Assembly (NCBI GenBank): GCA_937988775.1
Contig: CALKHP010000047.1
Coordinates: forward strand, 1-42,007
DNA length: 42,007 bases
DNA from: an uncultured Alphaproteobacteria bacterium
Lineage (GTDB): Bacteria; Pseudomonadota; Alphaproteobacteria; Rhizobiales; Beijerinckiaceae
Reading direction: 5' to 3'
The position numbers and the translations under genes are program-made. How positions within the stretch are numbered: the first letter of the stretch is position 1; the number at the start of each line of letters is the position of its first letter. Positions 17,407-25,269 of the stretch are shown piece by piece. The notes under the pieces were generated by a model that ran no database searches, was not told where the DNA came from, and worked only from the letters and a program-made list of their open reading frames with translations.

Positions 17407-18471
17407 TCAGGCGGCGACGGCCGCCTGCGGATAGTCGACATAGCCTTCCGGCCCGGCGCCGTAGAAGGTGGCGCTGTTCCAGGCGTTGAGCGGCGCGCCG
17501 GACGCGAACCGGTGCGGCAGGTCCGGATTGGCGATGAACAGCTTGCCGAACGCCACCGCATCGGCCTCGCCCGCCGCCAGCAACGCCTCGGCGCTGGCGC
17601 GGTCAAAGCCCTCATTGGCGATGTAGACGCCGCCGAAGGCAGCCTTCAGCGCCGGGCCGAGACGCGGGCCGTCGAGCGATTCGCGCGCCATGATGAAGGC
17701 GATGCCGCGCTTGCCGAGTTCGCGGGCTGCGTAGCCGAACGTCGCCGCGAGGTCGCTGTCGCCCATGTCTTGCGAATCGGCGCGCGGCGCCAGATGCATG
17801 CCGACCCGGCCGGCGCCCCAGACCGCGACGACGGCGTCGGTCACCTCCATCATCAGGCGCGCCCGGTTCTCGATCGGGCCGCCATAGCGGTCGGTGCGGC
17901 GGTTGGTGCCGTCCTGCAGGAACTGGTCGATGAGATAGCCGTTGGCGCCGTGGATCTCGACGCCGTCGAACCCGGCCGTCCTGGCGTTCTCGGCGCCACG
18001 GCGGAAGGCCTCGACCACGCCGGCAATCTCATCCGTCTCGAGCGCGCGCGGCACGGCATAGGGTTTTGCCGGCCGGATCAGGCTGACATGGCCCTTGGGC
18101 GCGATGGCGCTCGGCGCCACCGGCAGAGCGCCGCCGAGATAGGACGGATCGGAAATCCGCCCGACATGCCACAGTTGCAGCACGATGGTACCGCCGGCTT
18201 CGTGCACGGCGTCGGTGATGGCGCGCCAACCCGCGACCTGTTCGCTGGACCAGATGCCGGGCGTGTCCGGATAGCCGACGCCCATCGGCGTCACGCTGGT
18301 CGCTTCGGTCAGGATGGCGCCGGCCGAGGCGCGCTGCACGTAATAATCGCGCATCATGGCGTTGGGCACGCGGCCGGCGCCGGCCGCGCGCGTGCGCGTC
18401 AACGGCGCCATCAGGATGCGGTTGGCAAGGTGCAGATCGCCGACACGGATCGGATCAAATAACGATGTCAT
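17407..18471 (-). CDS. nemA: Old yellow enzyme family alkene reductase (NemA-like)
   Basis: A 354-aa FMN-dependent flavin oxidoreductase of the old yellow enzyme family. These enzymes reduce activated C=C bonds, nitroesters and N-ethylmaleimide with NAD(P)H. Seen motifs are the N-terminal SLFDPIRVGDLHLANRILMA and PLTRTRAAG, the LQLWHVGRISDPS strand, the active-site pair in GVEIHGANGYLIDQFLQ, and the DGTNRRTDRYGG loop. FMN-phosphate contacts lie near the C-terminus (GEADAVAFGKLFIANPDLP). ATG at 18469-18471 is preceded by AGGGA about ten bases upstream. It lies 112 bases downstream of ohr on the same strand, so the two may share electrophile and peroxide induction. Confidence 0.92.
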   Translation of the reverse strand: MTSLFDPIRVGDLHLANRILMAPLTRTRAAGAGRVPNAMMRDYYVQRASAGAILTEATSVTPMGVGYPDTPGIWSSEQVAGWRAITDAVHEAGGTIVLQLWHVGRISDPSYLGGALPVAPSAIAPKGHVSLIRPAKPYAVPRALETDEIAGVVEAFRRGAENARTAGFDGVEIHGANGYLIDQFLQDGTNRRTDRYGGPIENRARLMMEVTDAVVAVWGAGRVGMHLAPRADSQDMGDSDLAATFGYAARELGKRGIAFIMARESLDGPRLGPALKAAFGGVYIANEGFDRASAEALLAAGEADAVAFGKLFIANPDLPHRFASGAPLNAWNSATFYGAGPEGYVDYPQAAVAA

Positions 18472-18583
18472 GATGTGGTTCCCTGCTTCAAGCAAACATA
18501 ATGTGTGAGATGAAGCAGTTGACCGACTGATGTACAAGGCGTCGACGGCGCGGGGGCGGCCGCGCCGTGCGAAATCGCGCGCC

Positions 18584-19006
18584 TCAGACCACGCTCAGCC
18601 TGACGGCGAGATTCTTGCGCGTCGCCTCGGAATAAGGGCACACGATATGCGCCTTGGCGACCAGATCCTCGGCCTGTTTCCTGGCGAGGCCGGGGGCCTT
18701 GACGGCGAGCGCCACGTCGATGCCGAAGCCGGTGCCGTCATCGCGCGGGCCGATGCCGACCGTGGCGGTGACCGTGGTGTCGTCGGCGAGCTTGATGTTC
18801 TCCTTGCCGGCGACGAATTTCATCGCGCCGAGGAAGCACGCCGAATAGCCGGCCGCGAAAAGCTGCTCGGGATTGTTGCCGGCGCCGCCCGCGCCGCCAA
18901 GTTCCTTCGGCGTGGCGAGCTTGACCGAAAACGCGCCGTCCTTGGTTGCCGAAACGCCGTCGCGGCCGCCGGTGGCCGTTGCCTCTGTCTTGTAGAGAAC
19001 CTGCAT
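18584..19006 (-). CDS. ohr: Organic hydroperoxide resistance protein Ohr
   Basis: A 140-aa thiol peroxidase of the Ohr/OsmC fold that reduces organic and fatty-acid hydroperoxides. Both catalytic cysteines are present: Cys57 in AAGYSACFLGA and Cys123 in AHIVCPYSEATR. The paired arginine/glutamate framework (GGAGNNPEQLF) is also seen. ATG at 19004-19006 (MQVLYKTEAT) has AGGAGA six bases upstream. The ATG two codons earlier has the same element directly abutting it, so the shorter form is better supported. It is divergent from the OhrR regulator, the standard arrangement. Confidence 0.95.
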   Translation of the reverse strand: MQVLYKTEATATGGRDGVSATKDGAFSVKLATPKELGGAGGAGNNPEQLFAAGYSACFLGAMKFVAGKENIKLADDTTVTATVGIGPRDDGTGFGIDVALAVKAPGLARKQAEDLVAKAHIVCPYSEATRKNLAVRLSVV

Positions 19007-19044
19007 TGTCATCTCCTGTCAGCGGCGCGGGATGCGTCGTATGA

Positions 19045-19080
19045 TTTGTATTGCAAAAAATTAAATAGTACACAAGTTAA
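19045..19080. promoter_or_regulatory. AT-rich ohr-ohrR promoter/operator region
   Basis: An island of AT-rich sequence in GC-rich surroundings. It reads TTGTATTGCA, an A-run, then TTAAATAGTACACAA, and forms an imperfect TTGT...ACAA dyad. OhrR regulators bind AT-rich dyads overlapping the ohr promoter. Which bases form the operator cannot be fixed by eye. Confidence 0.45.
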
Positions 19081-19169
19081 AATTCAGACGCTGGGCAACC
19101 GGTGTGACATTGCATACATGAGAAGGCGTAAGGCGCCCTGACCACAGGAGACGCGATGAAGGAGACGCG

Positions 19170-19628
19170 ATGAGCGACGAGATCGACCGGCTCGCGCTGG
19201 CGAACCAGATTTGCTTCGCCGCCTATTCGGCGTCGCATGCCTTCGCACGCCGCTACAAGCCGCTGCTGGCGGTGCTCGGCGTCACCTATCCGCAATATCT
19301 CTGCCTGCTGGTGCTGTGGGAGCGCGACGGCCTCTCCGTGAAGGAGATCGGCCAGCGGCTGCTGCTCGATTCCGGCACGCTGACGCCGCTGCTCAAGCGC
19401 CTGGAGGCGATCGGCCTGCTCGTGCGCCGCCGCGACCGCGCCGACGAGCGCGTCGTCAGGATCTCGCTGACGGAGCGGGGGCGGGCGCTGCGCGCCACGG
19501 CGGAGGCCATCCCGCCGGCGGTGATGCAGGCGACCGGCTGCTCGGTCGCCGAACTCGGCGCCTTGCGCGACGGGCTGCTGGCGCTGCGCGACAACCTGCT
19601 GGCCGAGGTCGAGGACGAAGCCGGATAG
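19170..19628 (+). CDS. ohrR: MarR-family organic peroxide sensor OhrR
   Basis: A 152-aa winged-helix repressor that loses DNA binding when its N-terminal cysteine is oxidised by organic peroxides. The reactive Cys15 lies in LANQICFAAYSASHAF, exactly where OhrR carries it. The partner tyrosines (Y19, and YPQY further on) and the helix-turn-helix (SVKEIGQRLLLDSGTLTPLL) with wing RRRDRADERVVRISLT match the family. AAGGAGA sits just before ATG 19170. It is divergent from ohr and should repress it. Confidence 0.94.
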   Translation: MSDEIDRLALANQICFAAYSASHAFARRYKPLLAVLGVTYPQYLCLLVLWERDGLSVKEIGQRLLLDSGTLTPLLKRLEAIGLLVRRRDRADERVVRISLTERGRALRATAEAIPPAVMQATGCSVAELGALRDGLLALRDNLLAEVEDEAG

Positions 19629-19742
19629 GGGGCGTGCTTGCGCCGGCGCAAAGCCTTGTTTTCGACGCTGTCGCGGCCGACCGTGCCGCGCCATGTCCAG
19701 GGCGAGCCGAAAAACTGTGGCCCGTTGCCGATGGAGATTGCG

Positions 19743-20624
19743 ATGACCGCCGAGGATTCCACCACGCTCAGCCCGCCGCCGATGCAGGCGCTTGGCACGC
19801 CCTGGCATGTCGGCAAAGTGACGCTGGCCGCCCATGACGGCGCCGCCCTGAGCACGTTCTATCGCGAGACGCTTGGCCTCGAGCGCCTTGCCCGCGACGC
19901 AGAGACCGAAACGCTCGGTGCCGGCGGCGTGCCGCTGCTCGCCATCCGGCACGCGCCGGAGGCAAGGCAGCGCAGCCCGCGCGAGGCGGGGCTGTTTCAC
20001 ACCGCGTTCCTGCTGCCGGCGCGCGCCGATCTCGGGCGCTGGCTGAAACATGCCGCCGCGCTCGGCCTCAGGCTCGAGGGCGCTTCCGACCATCTGGTGA
20101 GCGAGGCGCTCTATCTCTCCGACCCGGAGGGCAACGGCATCGAAATCTATGTCGACCGGCCGGCCAGCGCCTGGACCTGGCATGACGGCCAGGTCGCGAT
20201 GGCGACCGAACGGCTCGACCTGAACGATCTCGCGGCGGCGGGCGAGGGAGCATTCGCCGGCATGCCGGACGGGACCTGCGTCGGCCATGTCCATCTTCAA
20301 GTCGGCGATACTGCGGCGGCCGAAACCTTCTATCGCGACGCGCTCGGGCTCGATCTCACCACGCGCTATCCCGGCGCTTCGTTCCTGTCGAGCGGCGGCT
20401 ATCATCACCATATCGCCGCCAATATCTGGCATAGCCGTGGCGCTGGCCCGCGCGACCTGCCCTCGACCGGGCTTGCTGGTTTCGAATGGCTGGCGCGCGA
20501 TACCGCGACGCTGGCGGCAACCCGCGCGCGGCTCGCCGAACATGGCATTGCGGCCGCGGAGCTGGACGGGGCGCTCGTTGTGGCCGACCCGTGGCGCAAT
20601 GCCATCACGCTGCGCGTGGCGTGA
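19743..20624 (+). CDS. Two-domain VOC protein, CatE/glyoxalase-like extradiol dioxygenase family
   Basis: A 293-aa protein with two vicinal-oxygen-chelate domains. Domain 1 runs from WHVGKVTLAAHDGAALSTFY to GIEIYVDRP. Domain 2 runs from GHVHLQVGDTAAAETFYRDA to the end. The layout and the GGYHHHIAANIWHSRGAG stretch match the CatE-type group annotated as catechol-2,3-dioxygenase in Bacillus. Metal ligands are plausibly the His of GHVHLQ, a His of the YHHHIA cluster, and a C-terminal acidic residue; the last is uncertain. ATG 19743 has GGAGA five bases upstream and is preferred over ATG 19731. It lies downstream of ohrR on the same strand, with 114 bases between. The true substrate is unknown. 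Confidence 0.82.
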   Translation: MTAEDSTTLSPPPMQALGTPWHVGKVTLAAHDGAALSTFYRETLGLERLARDAETETLGAGGVPLLAIRHAPEARQRSPREAGLFHTAFLLPARADLGRWLKHAAALGLRLEGASDHLVSEALYLSDPEGNGIEIYVDRPASAWTWHDGQVAMATERLDLNDLAAAGEGAFAGMPDGTCVGHVHLQVGDTAAAETFYRDALGLDLTTRYPGASFLSSGGYHHHIAANIWHSRGAGPRDLPSTGLAGFEWLARDTATLAATRARLAEHGIAAAELDGALVVADPWRNAITLRVA

Positions 20625-20630
20625 ACGCTT

Positions 20631-20671
20631 CTGATCGGGATGGGCCGGTTTATCCGGCCCATCCCGATCAG
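20631..20671. terminator. 18-bp perfect hairpin between convergent genes
   Basis: The arms CTGATCGGGATGGGCCGG and CCGGCCCATCCCGATCAG are perfectly complementary around a 5-base TTTAT loop. The hairpin lies 6 bases after the VOC gene stop and 13 bases after the end of the converging FAH gene. It has no U-tract, so it is either a bidirectional structural terminator or a palindromic repeat unit. Confidence 0.8.
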
Positions 20672-20684
20672 AATGGCGCTGCGC

Positions 20685-21866
20685 TCAGCCGAGCAGGCGG
20701 CGCTTGGCGAGGTTCTTCATCAGCGCGCCGGCGCCGAAGGTCCAGGGCGGCGCTTCGGTCGAATGCACCATGCGGTTGACGAGCGCGCCGAGCTTTGGCG
20801 CGGCGATGGTGACGATATCGCCGAGCTTGTGGGTAAAGCCCTTGCCGGGCGCGCCGCGATCCTCGATCGGCGCGAACATCGTGCCGAGGAACAGCACCGC
20901 GCCATCGGGATATTGATGGTGGCGCCCGAGCATGCCGCGCGCCAGTTCCGCCGGGTCGCGGCTGATCTTGGCGACATTGGACGAGCCTTTCAGCACGAAG
21001 CCATCGTCGCCCTCGACGCGCAGCGTCACCTCGGTGCGGCGCACGTCGTCGAGCGAGAAGCTCGCATCGAAGAAGCGGATGAACGGCCCGAGCGCGGTTG
21101 AGGCGTTGTTGTCCTTGGCCTTCGACAACAGCAGCGCCGAGCGGCCCTCGACATCGCGCAGGTTGACGTCGTTGCCGAGCGAGGCGCCGACGATGCGCCC
21201 GTCCGAGGTGATGACGATCACCACTTCGGGCTCGGGATTGTTCCAGGTCGAATCCGGATGCAGCCCGGCGGCGGCGCCGATGCCGACCGCCGCCAGCGGC
21301 TGGCATTTGGTGAAGATTTCTGGGTCCGGCCCGATGCCGACCTCGAGATACTGGCTCCACGCCCCTTGCGCGATCAGCACCTCCTTCAGGTGCATGGCCT
21401 CGGGCGAGCCGGGCTTGAGCTTGGACAGGTCGTCGCCGACCAGCTTGGTGATCTCGACGCGGATGGCGGCGGCGGCCTGCGCGTCGCCATGGGCGCGTTC
21501 CTCGATGACGCGCTCCAGCATCGAGACCGCGAAGGTCACGCCGGCCGCCTTGACCGCGTGCAGGTCGATCGGCGCCAGGAAATACGGCTTTGCTTCGTCG
21601 CGCGCGCCATCGGCGCTGTTGGCGAGGATATCCTCGGCCGAACCGATGCGCTCGCCGCTCGCCGCCTTCAGCGCTGCCGCCGGATCGGCCGTCTCGCACA
21701 GGTCGCGCATCGTCGCGAAGCTGTGGCTGATATCGTAGACCCCGTCGGCGCGGATCGCCGCCACGGACGGCCCGCCAAGCTCCGGGCGCCACACGCGGCC
21801 GGCGAGCGCGCCGGCGAACCCGTCGGCGGGCAGGATGTCCTTTAGAGTCATTGCAAGTTTTGGCAT
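20685..21866 (-). CDS. Fumarylacetoacetate hydrolase family protein
   Basis: A 393-aa member of the FAH superfamily, whose enzymes use a divalent metal to hydrolyse, decarboxylate, isomerise or dehydrate keto-acids. Metal ligands are suggested by PDPEIFTK, WNNPEPEVVIVITSDG and GNDVNLRDVEGRS, which match the E...E...D pattern of the fold. The N-terminal 90-100 residues form the usual extra domain. It is divergent from altronate dehydratase (84 bases apart) and close to aldose 1-epimerase. That suggests a sugar-acid role, such as acting on a 2-keto-3-deoxy acid, rather than tyrosine breakdown. This is inference from context, and the exact reaction is not known. Confidence 0.85.
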   Translation of the reverse strand: MPKLAMTLKDILPADGFAGALAGRVWRPELGGPSVAAIRADGVYDISHSFATMRDLCETADPAAALKAASGERIGSAEDILANSADGARDEAKPYFLAPIDLHAVKAAGVTFAVSMLERVIEERAHGDAQAAAAIRVEITKLVGDDLSKLKPGSPEAMHLKEVLIAQGAWSQYLEVGIGPDPEIFTKCQPLAAVGIGAAAGLHPDSTWNNPEPEVVIVITSDGRIVGASLGNDVNLRDVEGRSALLLSKAKDNNASTALGPFIRFFDASFSLDDVRRTEVTLRVEGDDGFVLKGSSNVAKISRDPAELARGMLGRHHQYPDGAVLFLGTMFAPIEDRGAPGKGFTHKLGDIVTIAAPKLGALVNRMVHSTEAPPWTFGAGALMKNLAKRRLLG

Positions 21867-21950
21867 TGAATCATTCCTCTCTCCGCGCCAATGTTACGGG
21901 TAACCGCGCGCAATGGAAGAGCCTCAGCGCCACGTTCAAGGACAGTTGTC

Positions 21951-23486
21951 ATGGATATCCCGGTTCTGGACCGCACCCCGCGCGTGCTGCGCCTGCATGG
22001 CGCCGATAATGTGCTGATCGCGGTCGATGCGATTGCCCAAGGCGTGAGCGTGTCCGGGCTCGTCGCCCGCCAGCGCGTCATGCGCGGCCACAAGATGGCG
22101 CTCGAGCCGATCGCCAGCGGCGCGCCGATCCGCAAGTTCGGCCAGATCATCGGTTTCGCCAGCTGCGACATTCAGCCCGGCGAGCATGTGCACGAGCATA
22201 ATTGCTCCTTCGCCGCCTTCGAGCGCGACTATGCCTATGCCGCCGATGCCAAGGCCGAGCCGGTGCTGCCGCTCGAGCAGCAGGCGACCTTCCACGGCTT
22301 TCGCCGCGCCGACGGCAAGGTCGGCACGCGCAATTACATCGGCATCCTGACCTCGGTGAACTGCTCGGCCACCGTGTCGCGGCTGATGGCCGAGGAGATC
22401 AACCGCTCAGGGATTCTCGACGATTATCCCAATGTCGATGGCGTCATCCCGCTCGTGCATGGCGGCGGCTGCGCGCTCGATATCAAGGGCGAGGGCTACG
22501 AGGTCCTCAAGCGCACGCAATGGGGCTATGCCACCAACCCCAACATGGCGGCGGTGGTGATGGTCGGCCTCGGCTGCGAGGGCTTTCAGATCGGACGCTG
22601 GAAGGAAGCCTATAACATCAAGGAGAGCGACACGTTCCGCTCGATGACCATCCAGGAGGTCGGCGGCACGCGCAAGACGGTCGCCGCCGGCGTCGCCACC
22701 ATCCGCGACATGCTGCCCGTCGTCGAGCGCGCGCGCCGGGAAGTGGTGCCGGCCTCCGAACTGATGCTGGCGCTGCAATGCGGCGGCTCGGACGGCTATT
22801 CCGGCATCACCGCCAACCCGGCGCTCGGTGCCGCCGTCGATCTGCTCGTGCGCCATGGCGGCACGGCGATCCTGTCCGAGACGCCGGAAATCTACGGCGC
22901 CGAGCACCTTTTGACGCGGCGCGCGGCAACGCGCGAGATCGGCGAGAAGCTGGTCGGCGTCATCAAGTGGTGGGAGGATTACACCGAGCGCAACCGCATG
23001 AACATGAACAACAATCCCTCGCCCGGCAACAAGGCCGGCGGGCTGACCACCATCCTGGAAAAATCGCTCGGCGCCGCCGCCAAGGGCGGCACCACGACGA
23101 TGACCGGGGTCTATCACTACGCCGAGAAGGTCGATGCCAAGGGCTTCGTGTTCATGGACACGCCGGGCTACGATCCGGTCTCGGCGACCGGGCAGGTGGC
23201 GGGCGGCGCCAATGTGCTGTGCTTCACCACCGGGCGCGGCTCGGCCTATGGCTGCAAGCCGACGCCGTCGATCAAGCTCGCCACCAACACGCCGATGTAC
23301 AAGCAGATGATCGACGACATGGACATCAATTGCGGTGACATCCTCGATGGCGTCAGCCTCGAGGACAAGGGCCGCGAGATTTTCGACACCATCCTGCGCG
23401 TCGCCTCCGGCGAGCGTTCGAAGTCGGAAAAGTTCGGTTATGGCGATGCCGAATTCGTGCCATGGCAGATCGGCGCGACGATGTGA
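21951..23486 (+). CDS. uxaA: Altronate/galactarate dehydratase family (UxaA)
   Basis: A 511-aa sugar-acid dehydratase of the UxaA/GarD family, iron-dependent enzymes that convert altronate or a related aldonate to its 2-keto-3-deoxy derivative. The N-terminal SAF-like domain ends near HEHNCSF. It is followed by GFRRADGKVGTRNYIGILTS, the conserved start of the catalytic part, then NCSATVSRL, HGGGCALD, GLGCEGFQ, ALQCGGSDGYSGITANPALG and NNNPSPGNKAGGLT. These are hallmark blocks, including the cysteines thought to bind the metal centre. ATG 21951 has AAGGACA upstream, and the earlier in-frame ATG has none. A galM-like gene follows after 27 bases, so the two are probably one transcript. Confidence 0.93.
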   Translation: MDIPVLDRTPRVLRLHGADNVLIAVDAIAQGVSVSGLVARQRVMRGHKMALEPIASGAPIRKFGQIIGFASCDIQPGEHVHEHNCSFAAFERDYAYAADAKAEPVLPLEQQATFHGFRRADGKVGTRNYIGILTSVNCSATVSRLMAEEINRSGILDDYPNVDGVIPLVHGGGCALDIKGEGYEVLKRTQWGYATNPNMAAVVMVGLGCEGFQIGRWKEAYNIKESDTFRSMTIQEVGGTRKTVAAGVATIRDMLPVVERARREVVPASELMLALQCGGSDGYSGITANPALGAAVDLLVRHGGTAILSETPEIYGAEHLLTRRAATREIGEKLVGVIKWWEDYTERNRMNMNNNPSPGNKAGGLTTILEKSLGAAAKGGTTTMTGVYHYAEKVDAKGFVFMDTPGYDPVSATGQVAGGANVLCFTTGRGSAYGCKPTPSIKLATNTPMYKQMIDDMDINCGDILDGVSLEDKGREIFDTILRVASGERSKSEKFGYGDAEFVPWQIGATM

Positions 23487-23513
23487 GTCGCAGGCGGTAT
23501 CGGAGCGAGCGGC

Positions 23514-24524
23514 ATGCTGGAGAAGATCGGCGTTTTCGAGGGTGAGGATATTGTCGAGGCGACGCTGACGAGCCGCGCCGGCGCGGTCGCCAAAGTGATG
23601 ACCTGGGGCGCCGTGCTGCGCGATCTCACCGTGCCGCACCGGGGCGGCCAGCAGCGCGTCGTGCTCGGTTTTGCGAATTTCGAGGATTATCCGGCCCATT
23701 CGCCGAATTTCGGCGCCATTGCCGGGCGCTATGCCAACCGCATCGCGCTTGGCCACCTCGTCATCGACGGCGAGAGCTATCAGCTGCCGCTCAATAACGG
23801 CCGCCATTCGCTGCATGGCGGCGCGAAGGGCTTCGGCAAGCGGCCGTGGGCGCTGGTGTCGCACACCGCCAACGCGATCACGCTCGCCTTGCGCTCGGAA
23901 GCGGGCGATGCCGGCTATCCCGGCGCGCTCACGGTGCTGTGCACCTATAGGCTGGCCGAGCCGGCGACGCTCAGTGTCGAACTGAGCGCCACCAGCGATG
24001 CGCCGACCGTCGTCAACCTGGCGCATCATTCCTATTTCAATCTCGACGGTGCGCCGGATATCACCGGCCACCGGCTGGCCATCGCGGCGGATGCCTATAC
24101 GCCCTCCGATGCCGAAAGCATCCCGACCGGCGAGATCAGGCTGGTCGATGGCACAGCGTTCGATTTCCGCACCGAACGGCCGGTCGGCCTCAGCGAGCAT
24201 GGCGCAGCCGTCCTCTACGACCAGAATTTCGTACTGGCCAAGCAGCGCGGCCCGCTCACGCTTGCCGCGCGCGTCGCCAGCCCGGCGAACGGCCTGGCCA
24301 TGGAATGCTGGACGACGGAAGCCGGCGTGCAGTTCTATGACGGCCACAAGGTCTCGACGCCGGTGCCGGGGCTGGGTGGCGCACCGTATGGCGCGCGCGC
24401 CGGCCTGTGCCTCGAGCCGCAATTCTTCCCCGATACGCCGAACAAGCCATGGTTCGGCGATTGCGTCCTGCGCCCCGGCGCCGTCTACCGGCAGCGCACG
24501 GAATATCGGTTTACCGCGAGCTAA
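23514..24524 (+). CDS. galM: Aldose 1-epimerase
   Basis: A 336-aa mutarotase that interconverts alpha and beta anomers of aldoses. Visible family motifs are NFGAIAGRYANRIA, LNNGRHSLHGGAKGFGKRPW (catalytic-site His and substrate contacts), VVNLAHHSYFNLDG with the second His, and the catalytic Glu region LEPQFFPDTPNKP near the C-terminus. It lies 27 bases behind the altronate dehydratase gene on the same strand. That places it in a sugar or sugar-acid operon, although no transporter or further catabolic enzyme is in view. The ribosome-binding site is weak (CGGAGCGAG). Confidence 0.93.
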   Translation: MLEKIGVFEGEDIVEATLTSRAGAVAKVMTWGAVLRDLTVPHRGGQQRVVLGFANFEDYPAHSPNFGAIAGRYANRIALGHLVIDGESYQLPLNNGRHSLHGGAKGFGKRPWALVSHTANAITLALRSEAGDAGYPGALTVLCTYRLAEPATLSVELSATSDAPTVVNLAHHSYFNLDGAPDITGHRLAIAADAYTPSDAESIPTGEIRLVDGTAFDFRTERPVGLSEHGAAVLYDQNFVLAKQRGPLTLAARVASPANGLAMECWTTEAGVQFYDGHKVSTPVPGLGGAPYGARAGLCLEPQFFPDTPNKPWFGDCVLRPGAVYRQRTEYRFTAS

Positions 24525-24528
24525 GGCG

Positions 24529-24611
24529 GCTGGGCCCCGGATCAAGTCCGGGGCAAGGCGCTTGCGGAAACGCTCACCATTTTGTGCCGGGCTTGACCCG
24601 GCACCCAGTGC
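24529..24611. repeat. Inverted pair of GGCCCCGGATCAAGTCCGGG-type repeats
   Basis: The gap between the convergent galM and dsbA-like genes holds CTGGGCCCCGGATCAAGTCC and an inverted relative, TGCCGGGCTTGACCCGGCAC. They belong to the repeat family seen at 1470, 13772 and 28880. No gene is seen. Confidence 0.78.
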
Positions 24612-24627
24612 CGCACTTCGGCTGGCC

Positions 24628-25269
24628 TTAGCAATTGGCCTTTTCGCAGGCGCGCAGATTGGCGATCAGTTCGCGCTTGGTGGCGAGATCGAGATAGCCG
24701 CCATGGCCTTCCGCGCCGGCGAGATAGGATGGCGTCGCCTGGAAGCCGAGGCTCTCGCCGAGCCGGGCGGCGGCGAGTGCGATCTGGCCGATCTCGGGGC
24801 TGTCGCCGCGCGTCTCGAGCGCCTTGCGATCACCGCCGAGCTTCACCGCGACGCCGAGCGCCCGCAAGCCGTCGACCGGGCCGTGCAGCTTGAACAGCGC
24901 CTCGTGCAGGCGCAGATATTGCTGCGGCGTATGCTTCTCGCCATAGGCGAGCGCAACCTTGGTCGCGGCGATCGAGGGGATGCCGAGCACCGCGTAATTG
25001 ACCAGCACATAGGCCAGGTTCTTGTCGCCCTTGATCAGCGGGCGCACATCCCTGGACGAGTGCTTGCAATACGGGCAGTTGTAATCGAAGAACTCGTACA
25101 GCGTCACATCGGCACTCTTGCTGCCGAGCCGCACGATACCGGGCAGGTCGGCGGCCGTATTGGCGATCTCGCTGGCAAGGCGCTGGAATTCCGGCACCGC
25201 CGCGCGCGCCGGACCAGCCAGCATCGCGCCACCGAGGCCGAGCAGGACATTGCGTCGCGAAACGATCAT
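24628..25269 (-). CDS. DsbA-family thiol:disulfide oxidoreductase
   Basis: A 213-aa exported thioredoxin-fold protein. The N-terminus SRRNVLLGLGGAMLAGPARA has a twin arginine and resembles a Tat or Sec signal. The active site Cys65-Pro-Tyr-Cys68 is in EFFDYNCPYCKHSS, and the cis-Pro loop is ATPSYL. It probably introduces or isomerises disulfides in the periplasm, in the DsbA/BdbD/ScsC-like group. Its start overlaps the fabI stop by four bases (ATGA at 25266-25269), so it is translated with the fatty-acid genes. No dsbB is nearby, so its electron partner is encoded elsewhere. Confidence 0.9.
   Translation of the reverse strand: MIVSRRNVLLGLGGAMLAGPARAAVPEFQRLASEIANTAADLPGIVRLGSKSADVTLYEFFDYNCPYCKHSSRDVRPLIKGDKNLAYVLVNYAVLGIPSIAATKVALAYGEKHTPQQYLRLHEALFKLHGPVDGLRALGVAVKLGGDRKALETRGDSPEIGQIALAAARLGESLGFQATPSYLAGAEGHGGYLDLATKRELIANLRACEKANC

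Noticed and set aside
22407..24545. A 712-codon open frame on the minus strand opposite the altronate dehydratase and aldose epimerase
   Set aside because: It is a shadow produced by high GC. It shows no family motifs and is rich in Arg/Ala/His/Asp runs, while both plus-strand genes have clear conserved motifs.
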